From NCBI RefSeq assembly GCF_016612535.1, contig NZ_JAENXS010000006.1, positions 62,001 through 126,000 of the forward strand: DNA of 64,000 bases, given 5' to 3'. This DNA comes from Bradyrhizobium diazoefficiens. Lineage in GTDB: Bacteria > Pseudomonadota > Alphaproteobacteria > Rhizobiales > Xanthobacteraceae. Positions 9,714-18,173 of the stretch are shown piece after piece. The position numbers and the translations under genes are program-made. Below the pieces are notes generated by a model. That model worked only from the letters and a program-made list of their open reading frames with translations. It was not told the DNA's origin and ran no database searches. Position 1 is the first letter of the stretch, and each line of letters opens with the position of its first letter.

Positions 9714-10187
9714 ACTTGGCGGGGCATTGCCGCGTAGACATCGAGACTATCGTGCTACGCGCCGGCTTTCGAGAAGCCGAAAAGCTCGGCAGCGCAGAGT
9801 TCAGGTCCTGGCATGGCCAACGGCTCGTCGCCCATTCATGATGGCCCTTGTCGTAGCTGATGGCGCCAAACCCGTTCGGCCTCTTTGATGGCAAGTGGGT
9901 CGAAGTCCGAGCGCCCACCTGTTGTCTTTCGAGACTCACCGACAAGTCAATTTGCAAGGCAACAGCCAGTTCGCTTGTGTTGCCGCGAGTGCTTGTCGAT
10001 ATTGTGCTTGAGCCTCACACTTGCCCATCACCCGTGGATAAGTTTTCGTGTTCGGCGCGTGCGTCGCCTGGAGACACGGGCAAGACATTCACGAGCACCT
10101 CAAGCGCCCCATCGGGCGCTTTAGGATCGAGACGACCTCCAGTAAGCGACATTCGCGTTGCCTGCCTCAGCGCGCCGCGCCGGGCCT
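9714..10187. other. Intergenic stretch with no recognised gene
   Basis: Between the first effector promoter and the small lipoprotein gene I see no convincing coding region. Short ORFs here lack ribosome-binding sites and family motifs. The only structure is the hairpin at 10102-10121. Confidence 0.5.
10102..10121 (-). terminator. Probable terminator of the nopA-rhcV operon
   Basis: AAGCGCCC, a CATC loop and GGGCGCTT form an 8-bp GC-rich stem about 65 bases past the stop of the last operon gene. The T-run is short on both strands, so efficiency is uncertain. Confidence 0.5.
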
Positions 10188-10409
10188 CTAGTCAGAATTC
10201 CGACCGATCGCGCGTTCGATACGTTCGCGCATAGCGGGATCGATATCCTTGGCGCCAAGCAATTTTGGCGAGGGCGCCTCCTGCACTTGGAGAGCAGGTC
10301 TATCCCAGCTGGCACAGCCCCCGAGCCCCAGAATGGCGAGGAGAACCGAGCACGAGAGCGGACAAAATGAACGCGACTGCGTTGGGACTATGTTCTGACG
10401 TGACTTCAT
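10188..10409 (-). CDS. Small lipoprotein at the end of the T3SS operon
   Basis: A 73-residue protein with a basic N-terminus, a hydrophobic stretch and a lipobox (LAILGLGGCASW, lipidated Cys at about residue 32), leaving about 41 mature residues. A good ribosome-binding site (GAGAAGGA) precedes ATG 10409. It begins 54 bases after the rhcV stop, on the same strand, so it is probably the last gene of the operon. A small lipoprotein beside a T3SS that uses a split secretin could act as a pilotin or secretin anchor. That role is inference from context; I recognise no family. Confidence 0.6.
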   Translation of the reverse strand: MKSRQNIVPTQSRSFCPLSCSVLLAILGLGGCASWDRPALQVQEAPSPKLLGAKDIDPAMRERIERAIGRNSD

Positions 10410-10462
10410 GCGGTCCTTCTCAGATCGAGCGCTGAGCCGGTGAATCGGCTGTAGCGAGCATG

Positions 10463-12526
10463 TTACGAACTTGCTCCGACGGAGCCTTGTCCTTCGTGGA
10501 CTGTCAGCGTGATCGATCCAACGGGATGGATCGTGAAGTCCGTCGCAAGGTCCTGATAGGAGAGAACAGCAAGCTCGATCCCATTGCGGGCGAGAAACCC
10601 GCGGACAAAGCGTCGGACATCCATCGAAGTCAGGATAACGGGATGGGTCTGACCCGGCACTCTGTTCGAGTTGATCTGACGCATTTTTGACAGCAGCGCT
10701 TCGCTTTGCTCCTCAGACAACACCAGGTAGGGTCCTTTGGCAGTCTCGCGCACCGCGTTGCGCACGATCTCCTCAGTTTGACGCTCGATGATAAAGACGG
10801 GCACGACGCGATGAGGGTTGGCATAGCGGTGGCAGATCTGCCGCTTCAAACCGGAGCGAACATGTTCCGTGAGTAAGACGGTGTTTTGTTCTCGTCCACC
10901 CCATTCGGCCAATGCTTCCAAGACCAGACGGGTATTTCGGATCGGAATTCCCTCCTCCAACAAACGCCGCAGAACGTCGGCTACCTTTGGGATGGGGGTG
11001 GTACGTAAAACCTCCTTCACCAGATCGGAATATTCGGCCTCCATTCGGGCCAGCAATTGGCGCGTCTCCTGGATACCGACCAAGCACTGTGCATAGCGGG
11101 TCAAAGCCGAATGCACGCGCAAAGCCAGAATCTCAACGGGACGGCGGTGCCCAATGCCGGCTGCCGTGAGAGCCGGTGCATTGCTTTTGTCGATCCATAT
11201 TTTATCCGTCTCCGGGTCATGCCGGAACGGAATGCCACTCAGTTCGATGTTGGCCAAATCGTCATTGAGCGCCAGCTGCGTTGGATCAATGAGATCCTGA
11301 TCGACCGGCACACCCTCGACATCCACCCTGAACTGTGATTCTGGCAAGCGCTCGTCGATCTCAATGGGGATGCGCGGAATCGCAATGCCCAGATCCGCTG
11401 ACACCAGTCCCGAAACGCGTGCAATGTGCTGTTGCAATTCGTCCTTGTCGATTGCCTGTGTCAGACCGGGCGCGAGGAACAACGCGATTGGAAGTGCCTC
11501 CGCAGGGACGGTTTGCTTCTGAGGCTGAGCGGGCGGCGGGGTAGAGGCGCTTTTCTTGTGGACCACACTCTCGGCAAAGCTCGCCGCCGCAAACACCGCG
11601 GCCAAACCGAAAAACACGGGGAGCGGGAATCCCGGAATGGCCCCCATGACAACCAGGACGCAGGCAGCAAGTCGCAACGCGTAAGGATTGGCCGTAAGCT
11701 GGTTTACGATATCGGTACCGAGATTGAGCCTGGCAACTCCATTGACACGCGTGATGATCGTTCCGGCTGTAATCGACAGCAGGAGCGAGGGAATCTGTGA
11801 AATAAGCGCATCGCCTATGGTCAGAAGGGTATACTGATGCAGCGCCTCGGCGAAAGACATGCCCTTGGAGAGCCCAATAGACGCCCCGCCCAGCATGTTG
11901 ATGCAGATGACCACCAACCCTGCGATGGCATCGCCCTTCACGAATTTCATGGCGCCGTCCATGGCCCCATAAAGCTGGCTTTCTCTCTCCAATGTCGCGC
12001 GTCGGCTGCGGGCCTCGTTCTGATCGATATGGCCATTGCGCAGTTCCGCGTCGATCCCCATCTGCTTACCGGGCAGAGCATCGAGCGTGAAGCGCGCCGC
12101 CACCTCCGCCACGCGTTCAGCGCCCTTGGCGACCACGATGAATTGCACCATGGTTACGACCAAGAATATGACAATGCCGACGACGATATTTCCCGATATG
12201 ACGAAGTCACCGAACGTGTGAATGATGCTGCCGGCATCCCCCTCCGCCAAGATCAGCCGCGTTGTCGAGATGGTGAGCGACAGACGGAATATTGTCGAAA
12301 TCAGAATGACGCTCGGCAAGGACGAGAACTCAAGCGGCGTGCTGATATAGAGCGCAACCATCAGCAGCAGTATGGCCAAGCTGAGATTAAAGCCGATGAG
12401 CGTATCGATTGCTATGTTCGGGATCGGCATGATCATCATGCTGATCGTCAGAAGCAGCATCAACGCGACCATGAGATCGGCCTTTGTCGATGCGCGCACA
12501 ATGATGTCACGCAGGACGCGGGTCAT
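10463..12526 (-). CDS. rhcV: RhcV, inner-membrane export gate protein (SctV family)
   Basis: The 687-residue product belongs to the FlhA/InvA/SctV family, which forms the nonameric export gate of the T3SS. The N-terminal half (about 1-330) has the expected set of about eight membrane helices (LMVALMLLLTISMMIMPIP, FNLSLAILLLMVALYI, VVGIVIFLVVTMVQF and others) and the conserved FHIPEP-family stretch EVAARFTLDALPGKQMGIDAEL. The C-terminal cytoplasmic half contains GIPIRNTRLVLEALAEW. I chose ATG 12526 (MTRVLRD) because it matches the family N-terminus; the 36 codons before it overlap the upstream gene. The TPR gene ends 20 bases inside this gene, so the two are translationally coupled. Confidence 0.95.
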   Translation of the reverse strand: MTRVLRDIIVRASTKADLMVALMLLLTISMMIMPIPNIAIDTLIGFNLSLAILLLMVALYISTPLEFSSLPSVILISTIFRLSLTISTTRLILAEGDAGSIIHTFGDFVISGNIVVGIVIFLVVTMVQFIVVAKGAERVAEVAARFTLDALPGKQMGIDAELRNGHIDQNEARSRRATLERESQLYGAMDGAMKFVKGDAIAGLVVICINMLGGASIGLSKGMSFAEALHQYTLLTIGDALISQIPSLLLSITAGTIITRVNGVARLNLGTDIVNQLTANPYALRLAACVLVVMGAIPGFPLPVFFGLAAVFAAASFAESVVHKKSASTPPPAQPQKQTVPAEALPIALFLAPGLTQAIDKDELQQHIARVSGLVSADLGIAIPRIPIEIDERLPESQFRVDVEGVPVDQDLIDPTQLALNDDLANIELSGIPFRHDPETDKIWIDKSNAPALTAAGIGHRRPVEILALRVHSALTRYAQCLVGIQETRQLLARMEAEYSDLVKEVLRTTPIPKVADVLRRLLEEGIPIRNTRLVLEALAEWGGREQNTVLLTEHVRSGLKRQICHRYANPHRVVPVFIIERQTEEIVRNAVRETAKGPYLVLSEEQSEALLSKMRQINSNRVPGQTHPVILTSMDVRRFVRGFLARNGIELAVLSYQDLATDFTIHPVGSITLTVHEGQGSVGASS

Positions 12527-12950
12527 GGAATCCTTCTGATTGTTGTTTGGCAAGAACCGTGCCGCCACGCAACGAAACGTAGTTTTGGAAAACCGCGCGC
12601 GCCTCCTCCATGCGGCCCGCCCGGCGCAAGGCATGGCTACGCAAAAGCGTCAAAGGAATGCGCGATGACGGAGCGTCATCAACTGTATCAAGTCTATCCA
12701 GAATCGGCAGCGCTTCATCGCCGAGGCCCTGCGAGATGAGGGCGTAGGCGAGAATCCGGAGTAGATCGACGTCTTGGGAATTGTTGCGGACGATGAGCCG
12801 CAACAGAGCTACGCTTTGAGCCCCCTGCCCGCATGCAAGATGGAGATAGGAGAGGGCGCAGAGCAAATCCCGCTCCTGCCCGGACGTCAGCCAGACGCTA
12901 CCGGTCTTGGAAAGCTCTGTTGTCGGCTGCGCTCCCTCGGAATGGACCAT
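12507..12950 (-). CDS. TPR-type T3SS accessory protein
   Basis: A 147-residue soluble protein built of helical TPR-like units (ALSYLHLACGQGAQSVALLRLIV, VDLLRILAYALISQGLGDEALPILDRL, LRSHALRRAGRMEEARAVF). Proteins of this size and fold encoded next to SctV in T3SS clusters include SctG-type chaperones that hold needle subunits, and the genes called y4yS in rhizobia; which of these it matches I cannot settle. It starts 2 bases after the upstream stop and overlaps rhcV by 20 bases. Confidence 0.6.
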   Translation of the reverse strand: MVHSEGAQPTTELSKTGSVWLTSGQERDLLCALSYLHLACGQGAQSVALLRLIVRNNSQDVDLLRILAYALISQGLGDEALPILDRLDTVDDAPSSRIPLTLLRSHALRRAGRMEEARAVFQNYVSLRGGTVLAKQQSEGFHDPRPA

Positions 12951-12952
12951 GG

Positions 12953-13492
12953 CTAGGCTTCAATCAAGCTGTTCCGATTCTGGCGGAGAAGGATCAGCCA
13001 CTGCAGTGCCTGCTGCAGGACGACCGCACCTTCGCGCGGCATCGAATCCGCAGGCGCGGTCGAGAGCTTAAGGGCGAGACGTTCCAGAAGACTACCGTAC
13101 GGCTCTGCCCGCAGCAGGTCCGGATGGCGCAGCCGTGGTGTGACGAAAGCGAGCAGATCATGCGCAATATCGCGGCCATAGAGCGAGGCCAGAGCTGCGG
13201 ACGAGTCGACCTCATGGATGGGGCGGCGCATCTTGTTGAGACTGACGCGCCCGACTGCATCAATATCTTGAGCCCCCGATATGGCTTCGATCGCCACATC
13301 CCGCTGCAAAACTGGCGCGTTCAGTTCCCTCCGAACGGACGCGTGCTCGTTCTCATCCTTTGCACGAGGGCCGTCGATCTCAACCTCGTTGAGTTGGTCG
13401 ATGGTTGGCTCGACGCCTGGTGCGTGATGGTCCTCATCAAGTCTCTGCGAAGCAGTGCCAGGCCGGACATCGTGGCGGGACAGCTTTGACAT
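12953..13492 (-). CDS. Unrecognised T3SS operon protein (179 aa)
   Basis: The gene lies between the SctD-like and TPR genes in a tightly packed operon, so a T3SS role is likely. The N-terminal half is charged and probably flexible (VEPTIDQLNEVEIDGPRAKDENEH). The C-terminal half is leucine-rich and helical, ending LQQALQWLILLRQNRNSLIEA. ATG 13492 is preceded by AGGAG, while a GTG three bases further upstream is less likely. Rhizobial operons have a y4y-type gene at this place. Candidates are a SctK/SctO/SctP-like accessory factor, but no motif decides this. Confidence 0.6.
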   Translation of the reverse strand: MSKLSRHDVRPGTASQRLDEDHHAPGVEPTIDQLNEVEIDGPRAKDENEHASVRRELNAPVLQRDVAIEAISGAQDIDAVGRVSLNKMRRPIHEVDSSAALASLYGRDIAHDLLAFVTPRLRHPDLLRAEPYGSLLERLALKLSTAPADSMPREGAVVLQQALQWLILLRQNRNSLIEA

Positions 13493-13529
13493 CACGCTCT
13501 CCTAAGTTTCCTTCCGATGCTCGGAACGT

Positions 13530-14474
13530 CTAGTAGGGGATGACAGCAAAACGTCCATTCCGACTTAGCAACACACGCCCCTCCTCAATTCGGCTAACGG
13601 ACCATCCGTCGGCCAACAGGGCACCGACGAAATATTTCTGCCCACCGATCAGCAGATAGGGCTGGACTCCACGCCAAACAGCTTCGAGGGCGATTGCGGA
13701 TGGCTGCTTGTCCTCCTTGACCAGCACTGCGTTTACGAGTGTCAGCTCGCCATTTGTGCGACGATCGAACCATTGCTCGAGCTCCTGCCACTTCGCAACT
13801 GTTGCAGGTGTGACGGTTCCCTCAGCACTGACAAAACCCGGCCCAGGACCGACCCTGATATCGAACAGGCCCGCCTTATTAAGTTCTTGTTTCAACAATT
13901 CGGCTGCGTCTTGGGCATGCCTGTCGTTAGGGCGATTCATCCGCAGCTTGGGTGCGAGCTCGGCAGCAGTCGGCGCATTGGCGCCCGGTGCACCTCCGCT
14001 GGCCTTGAAGACCACGGGCAAGAGAGCACCGATCGCGACAAGGCTGAGCAACACGAGGGCCATCGCCGAGATCGACGCGCGGGATAGGCCGATCGCACGA
14101 TCTTGGACGGCATTCTGCATCGACCAGCGAATAGACATCGCCCCGGCATGAACGACGACGGGAAGGGAATGAACGACGCGTTCGCCTGCTGCAACCTCCC
14201 CCTCGCCCGCCGTAGTGCTGATGGCTGCAAGGGCCTCGATCTCGATCGAGTTGCCAACGAGGGTGACACGAAGGTGATGCGGCTCGAGCTCTTGCTCGAC
14301 GAAGATCATATCTGCGTCGAAGCCACTACCGATAAGACTCGTTCCAACCGGCGCTTTTCCGCCTAGCCCAGCATAAAGTCCCGATAGCACCTCGAACTGG
14401 AAGGAGGCGGCCTCATTCACGGACAATCCCCACGAACCAAGAGGAGCAGGCGCAGGAATCACCGTACGATTCAC
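13530..14474 (-). CDS. sctD: SctD-like inner-membrane ring protein (Y4yQ type)
   Basis: The 314-residue protein has a cytoplasmic N-terminal forkhead-associated-like domain (about 20-130), one membrane helix at about 145-167 (SISAMALVLLSLVAIGALLPVVF) and a periplasmic C-terminal half, the topology of SctD/PrgH/YscD ring proteins. The periplasmic part has BON/ring-building-like segments (LLKQELNKAGLFDIRVGPG). In rhizobia this place in the operon is held by Y4yQ, the assigned SctD homologue. The start is uncertain: GTG 14474 gives the longest form, while GTG at 14420 has a better ribosome-binding site (GGGGAT). The start is preceded by a strong hairpin. Confidence 0.72.
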   Translation of the reverse strand: MNRTVIPAPAPLGSWGLSVNEAASFQFEVLSGLYAGLGGKAPVGTSLIGSGFDADMIFVEQELEPHHLRVTLVGNSIEIEALAAISTTAGEGEVAAGERVVHSLPVVVHAGAMSIRWSMQNAVQDRAIGLSRASISAMALVLLSLVAIGALLPVVFKASGGAPGANAPTAAELAPKLRMNRPNDRHAQDAAELLKQELNKAGLFDIRVGPGPGFVSAEGTVTPATVAKWQELEQWFDRRTNGELTLVNAVLVKEDKQPSAIALEAVWRGVQPYLLIGGQKYFVGALLADGWSVSRIEEGRVLLSRNGRFAVIPY

Positions 14475-14511
14475 TCCGAAGCCGCACTAGTCACATCGCC
14501 GCTGACGACGA

Positions 14512-14542
14512 GAAAAGCAGAGCAAGGACTGCCCTGCTTTTC
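14512..14542 (-). terminator. Hairpin between nopC and the SctD-like gene (attenuator)
   Basis: GAAAAGCAG and CTGCTTTTC pair in a 9-bp stem with a 13-base loop, with CTGCTTTTC giving a T-run on the minus strand. It stands 6 bases past the nopC stop and 38 bases before the SctD-like start. It could let most transcripts end after the abundant secreted proteins NopA and NopC and only part read on into the machine genes. Confidence 0.6.
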
Positions 14543-14547
14543 CGGGG

Positions 14548-14862
14548 TTACCCGTTGACACGCTCGCTGGCCGCCTTCCTCTCGCTCGAGAGCTCGGTCG
14601 ACAATGAACGCAACCGCATGTCCTGAACCATGGCCTCCTGGTTAACCGCCTTCAACTCTGCGATGAGCGCCTCGAAAGTGGCGGCGCCACCAACCTTATC
14701 GATCACAGCCCCAGCGCCCGATGCCACAGCAGACCCCCTGCTAGCATTGCTCGAGTCTCTGGCCGCGTCCTTGGACTTGTCGTTCGCGGACTTATTGTCG
14801 ACCTTGCTTTCATCGAGGTCATGACCACCACCACGAGAGCTCACACCACTTGTTTTGGTCAT
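14548..14862 (-). CDS. nopC: Probable NopC, small secreted T3SS protein
   Basis: A 104-residue hydrophilic protein rich in Ser, Asp, Lys and Gly in its first half (DLDESKVDNKSANDKSKDAARD) with a short helical C-terminal part (AATFEALIAELKAVNQEAMVQDMRLRSLSTELSSERK). Size, composition and position directly after nopA fit NopC, a protein secreted through the rhizobial T3SS and, in some species, shown to enter host cells. ATG 14862 is preceded by AGAAGGTGAAA. No cysteines and no signal peptide are present, as expected for T3SS export. Confidence 0.68.
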   Translation of the reverse strand: MTKTSGVSSRGGGHDLDESKVDNKSANDKSKDAARDSSNASRGSAVASGAGAVIDKVGGAATFEALIAELKAVNQEAMVQDMRLRSLSTELSSERKAASERVNG

Positions 14863-14909
14863 TTCGTTTCACCTTCTGTTGGTATCTGCCGCTACCTGTG
14901 CGACACTCC

Positions 14910-14934
14910 CTGACGCCGAACTATTCGGCGTCAG
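14910..14934 (-). promoter_or_regulatory. Strong hairpin overlapping the nopA stop codon
   Basis: CTGACGCCGAA, loop CTA, TTCGGCGTCAG: a perfect 11-bp stem whose first bases include the nopA stop codon. No T-run follows on the minus strand, so it is better seen as a 3-prime stabilising or RNA-processing hairpin that raises nopA output over the downstream genes. Confidence 0.6.
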
Positions 14935-15149
14935 GCGTCCTCTTCTGTTTCAGCTACGGCTTCGTGAAGATTCGCCATGTTTCGGTCCATCATCTGCAGC
15001 GCAACCGACCCAAGAACCGAACCAAAAGCTTTTTCTAGCTCTTGTTGCTGAGCTGCAGATTGCGAACTATCGCTCTCCTTCGCGTGAACCACGCTTTCGA
15101 TTGCGCCCGACATCTGGTGCTTCTCACTTCCGTTCCAGAAAGCTGGCAT
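14931..15149 (-). CDS. nopA: NopA, T3SS pilus/needle subunit
   Basis: The 72-residue product (MPAFWNGSEKHQMSGAIE ... ALQMMDRNMANLHEAV) has the size and helical, cysteine-free character of NopA, the main component of the rhizobial T3SS surface filament. The reading frame is open further upstream, but ATG 15149 gives the family length and lies just downstream of the tts box at 15172-15209. It is the first gene of the minus-strand operon reaching to about 10188. Its mRNA ends in a strong hairpin. Confidence 0.82.
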   Translation of the reverse strand: MPAFWNGSEKHQMSGAIESVVHAKESDSSQSAAQQQELEKAFGSVLGSVALQMMDRNMANLHEAVAETEEDA

Positions 15150-15171
15150 CGCCGACGAGCGATCCACATTG

Positions 15172-15209
15172 CGTAGGCTAGTGGGGGTAGCTGTCGAGAA
15201 GCTGACGAG
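15172..15209 (-). promoter_or_regulatory. tts box for the nopA operon
   Basis: Minus-strand sequence CTCGTCAGCTTCTCGACAGC followed by TACCCCCACTAGCCTA closely matches the TtsI consensus. It ends about 22 bases before the nopA ATG, so the leader is very short or transcription starts inside this spacing. Confidence 0.85.
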
Positions 15210-15651
15210 CCAAGACGGATCCGACGACAACCTCAATATCAGTGAACATCGGCGCTGAGAGCCCGACATCGTCCACCACGCCGGAACTGCCACAGCGCGA
15301 GTTCAACCGGCTTGAGACCTAAGCTCCACAAAGCCTCCGCCCGCCAGACCTGACGCCCGATCAGCCGTACGTTATCGGATTCTCGAGCAGACGTTAGATC
15401 GTAGCGGGCCGCACACCCTGTCACTGGCTGTGGAAATGCCGACGGAATCGGCGGTCATATTGTTGCGCGTCCCCTCGATGATCGTATCCGCGATCGCCGA
15501 CGGGAAGCCGTCCCCCATACGTCCAATAGACCGCCTCGTGTTGAGGTCATGTGCGTGCTTGCGCGAGGCGAGAGAATATTGAGGACCACGTAGGTCCGTA
15601 TCCGGTGACAATCAAGGTGGCGCCGGTGGCTCAACGTGAACCTTCCAGGAC
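15210..15651. other. Spacer between the divergent nopA and nopX promoters
   Basis: About 440 bases separate the two oppositely directed tts boxes. Small ORFs on both strands have no recognisable motif and I call none of them. Confidence 0.5.
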
Positions 15652-15686
15652 TCGTCAGCTTGTCGAAAGGTCGCAGTCCTACGAAA
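15652..15686 (+). promoter_or_regulatory. tts box for nopX
   Basis: TCGTCAGCTTGTCGAAAGGT on the plus strand, then CGCAGTCCTACG, is an almost perfect TtsI site. Its position means the nopX start must lie downstream, which excludes the upstream in-frame ATG at 15551. Confidence 0.87.
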
Positions 15687-15715
15687 GCGTTGATCTCAAG
15701 ACGCCTCTACCGTCT

Positions 15716-17614
15716 ATGTCCGCAGGGGAAACAAACACGGTGCAGCTCAACAACTTCTCGCGCCCCACCAATTCAGATCAAGCTCAGTTTATTCTTCCCG
15801 AGGCTTCGCCGGCAGTGTTCTCGCAGATGCCGGGGCATATACGGCAAAGCGATGCTTCGCTCTTCGAATCAGCGGTGTCCCTTTACTCGCCGCAGGACAA
15901 GCCCGAAGACTCCTCCACGCCACCAGATCTGCTGCAGCGAAACTTGCAGACGGCGCAGGATTCGATGGACGAAATGCCGGCGCATTTGAAGGCGTCGATC
16001 AAGGCATTCGAGAAGGCATTCGAGCAGCAACCGCTCCCCCCCGCCCCCGTCGAGCAATCAGAGCCGACCGAGCCTGCTCCACCGCCTGTGCCGGCCTATC
16101 CGGTGCCAAGCACGAGGATCACGTGGAACGGCGGCACGCTAACCGATGCCGAGCTGCAGATTGTGGCAGTGCTGAACCGGCACACGGACCAATGCCCGCT
16201 CAGTTGGGACCAGCTGGCAGATAGGGCCAACGACCCCTCGACGCCACCGGACCTGGCGGAGGCACTCTACAAGTTGCGGCAAGACCCGGAGCTCTTCTAC
16301 GCGATCGGCTCCCAAGGCGACGGCCGCTGCGGAGGCAAGATCAACGCGAACGATCTGTCCGGGTTCTCCGCCAGTCACCCGCAGGTTGCTGCGTTCCAGG
16401 AGAAGCAGGCGCGCAGCTACCAGCAGAACTACATTTCGTCCGACGGTACGGGAAATGGACAACCGTCGGTCATGACCGCCAATGATGCAATGCGCGAGCT
16501 CTACCGATATTCCGACTACCTGCCCAAGTCTCTGAGTTTGGACGACTTCAAGCAGATCGTCGATGGCAAGGCCCACCCGGGCAAGTGTCCGGCCCAAGTG
16601 ATCGCGGCGGCTCAATACTTCGTCGACCATCCGGACGCCTGGAAGCAGTTGTACGGCGGCGCGATTGATCTCGTCCACAAAGAGGATTTTCTGCAAGTCG
16701 CTTCGTCGTCCATGAATCTCACGCGGAGCGAGCTCAACACGCTCGAGACGATCAACAAAAGTCAGTCCGCATTTTTCGGGGGCGGCGTTCTGAGACGAGA
16801 CAAGCTGAAGAGCATGGCCGACGACCAGAGCCTCAATCCAAACGTACGCCAAGCGGCGTCACAGCTGCTCTCGGACCCGCTGTTGTTTGGTTTGCTAAAC
16901 AATTCGATTACGGGCTACAAGACCCACCACAAATTCTGGGACTTCGGCGGCGGGCATACCGTCGATTCCGGCAACATCAGCAACAACGACTTCGCGCACT
17001 TTTATGGCAACATGTCAGCTGCGAACCGTACCGTTCAGCAGACGAAGACCCATGTCCCCACGACCGGCGACGAGACGTCCGCTGTCGCGGACATGATGAT
17101 AGGGATGACCAACCAGCCAGATATTAAAGCTGCCAAGAAGAATGGCGGAGCGCTCATGCATGTGGTCGATACTGTGCTCCAGGTAGGCTCGAAGGTACTT
17201 GATTGGGAGGCCACAGCAGTCGGCTTACTCGGCTTCATTCCGGGCTTGGGCGAAATAGCGGATGCGGTAGCGATGGGGCTCGAGGTCGAGTCGCAAGCAG
17301 CGAACATTGTGCACACGGCTATTACCGGAGGCAATATGAAAAAGGCGCTGGCAGAAGCAGGTCTCAATGTCGCCGCGCAGGCCATTGGCTGTATCGCGGG
17401 GCCGCAGGTCAAATTGGCGATGCGCGAGGGCCTCGCAAAGACGGTGCTGCAAGAGGCGGCGACGAGAGGGATCGATATGACGATCTCGGAGGCGCAATCC
17501 TATGCGGACAACTATTTGAACGACCTGAAGGCGCGGCTTGAGACCGAGTCGACGAGCGTCGCCGATGTTCCGGGTAAGGCCGCCATCACGCCGTCGTCTC
17601 AGAACGCGGCCTGA
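15716..17614 (+). CDS. nopX: NopX (NolX), T3SS translocon protein of the HrpF family
   Basis: The 632-residue protein matches NolX/NopX, a secreted protein thought to form the translocon pore in the plant membrane, related to HrpF of Xanthomonas. It has a Pro-rich N-terminal region with NFSRPTNSDQAQFILPEASPAVFSQMPG, two HrpF-like repeats (LSWDQLADRANDPSTPPDLAEALYKLRQDPELFYAIG and LKSMADDQSLNPNVRQAASQLLSDPLLFGLLNN) and a hydrophobic C-terminal stretch (WEATAVGLLGFIPGLGEIADAVAMG) for membrane insertion. ATG 15716 is chosen because the tts box occupies 15652-15686. Transcribed alone and divergent from nopA. Confidence 0.9.
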   Translation: MSAGETNTVQLNNFSRPTNSDQAQFILPEASPAVFSQMPGHIRQSDASLFESAVSLYSPQDKPEDSSTPPDLLQRNLQTAQDSMDEMPAHLKASIKAFEKAFEQQPLPPAPVEQSEPTEPAPPPVPAYPVPSTRITWNGGTLTDAELQIVAVLNRHTDQCPLSWDQLADRANDPSTPPDLAEALYKLRQDPELFYAIGSQGDGRCGGKINANDLSGFSASHPQVAAFQEKQARSYQQNYISSDGTGNGQPSVMTANDAMRELYRYSDYLPKSLSLDDFKQIVDGKAHPGKCPAQVIAAAQYFVDHPDAWKQLYGGAIDLVHKEDFLQVASSSMNLTRSELNTLETINKSQSAFFGGGVLRRDKLKSMADDQSLNPNVRQAASQLLSDPLLFGLLNNSITGYKTHHKFWDFGGGHTVDSGNISNNDFAHFYGNMSAANRTVQQTKTHVPTTGDETSAVADMMIGMTNQPDIKAAKKNGGALMHVVDTVLQVGSKVLDWEATAVGLLGFIPGLGEIADAVAMGLEVESQAANIVHTAITGGNMKKALAEAGLNVAAQAIGCIAGPQVKLAMREGLAKTVLQEAATRGIDMTISEAQSYADNYLNDLKARLETESTSVADVPGKAAITPSSQNAA

Positions 17615-18173
17615 GGCCGGTTGCGCTGGCAATCTCCGGCTCGGTGTATCCTTTCAATGGCGAATGATGCGAACCTCGCCGCCACGTTCAAGCGCGTAAC
17701 GGCGAGGACCTCGCGCAGAAGACTCCACCTTCCACCGAGAAGCCGTCCCTTGGCAAGCGTGAGAAGAATGCGCGCCGGCAACAGGCACTCTCAGCAGCAA
17801 GTGAACCCCTGGCGCTAACGCCGCCGTTGCATGCAACGTCCGATCGCCCTGCCTTGGGTCTGGCCGAGACTGCGAGCAGGGCCAGCTCGACGCCTTGGAA
17901 CGCGGTTTTGGCTCGGCTACAAGGCAAATTGCTTGCTATGTGCCAGATTTCGACGGGCGGGTATTTTCGAACCTGACGATCGGTTTTTCTAACTGAACCC
18001 TCTGCGGTCGAGACCTCACCTCCGAGCTTAACTCGGAGGTGTCCAAACCTCTATTCTCAATCAATCCAGCTGTCCTTGCGCTCTGTGCTGAACAGGGGGG
18101 AATGGATCCCGCATTCTTGCTGAGCTTGCCGGCGTTGTTAGAACGCCAGTTGTCCGCCGAGTGCAGGCCCGGC
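17615..18173. other. Convergent intergenic region between nopX and nopT
   Basis: No ORF here shows a family motif or a ribosome-binding site. The hairpin at 18017-18041 is the only clear structure and lies between the two convergent genes. Confidence 0.5.
18017..18041. terminator. Bidirectional hairpin between nopX and nopT
   Basis: CACCTCCGAG, loop CTTAA, CTCGGAGGTG: a perfect 10-bp stem between convergent genes, able to serve both strands. No long T-run is present. Confidence 0.5.

Noticed and set aside
15551..15715. N-terminal extension of nopX from ATG 15551
   Set aside because: The tts box lies at 15652-15686, so these codons would be upstream of the transcript start.
17966..17992. tts-like sequence on the minus strand (TCGTCAGGTTCGAAAATACC)
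   Set aside because: Two bases are missing relative to the consensus spacing and no gene lies downstream in that direction except the antisense of nopX.
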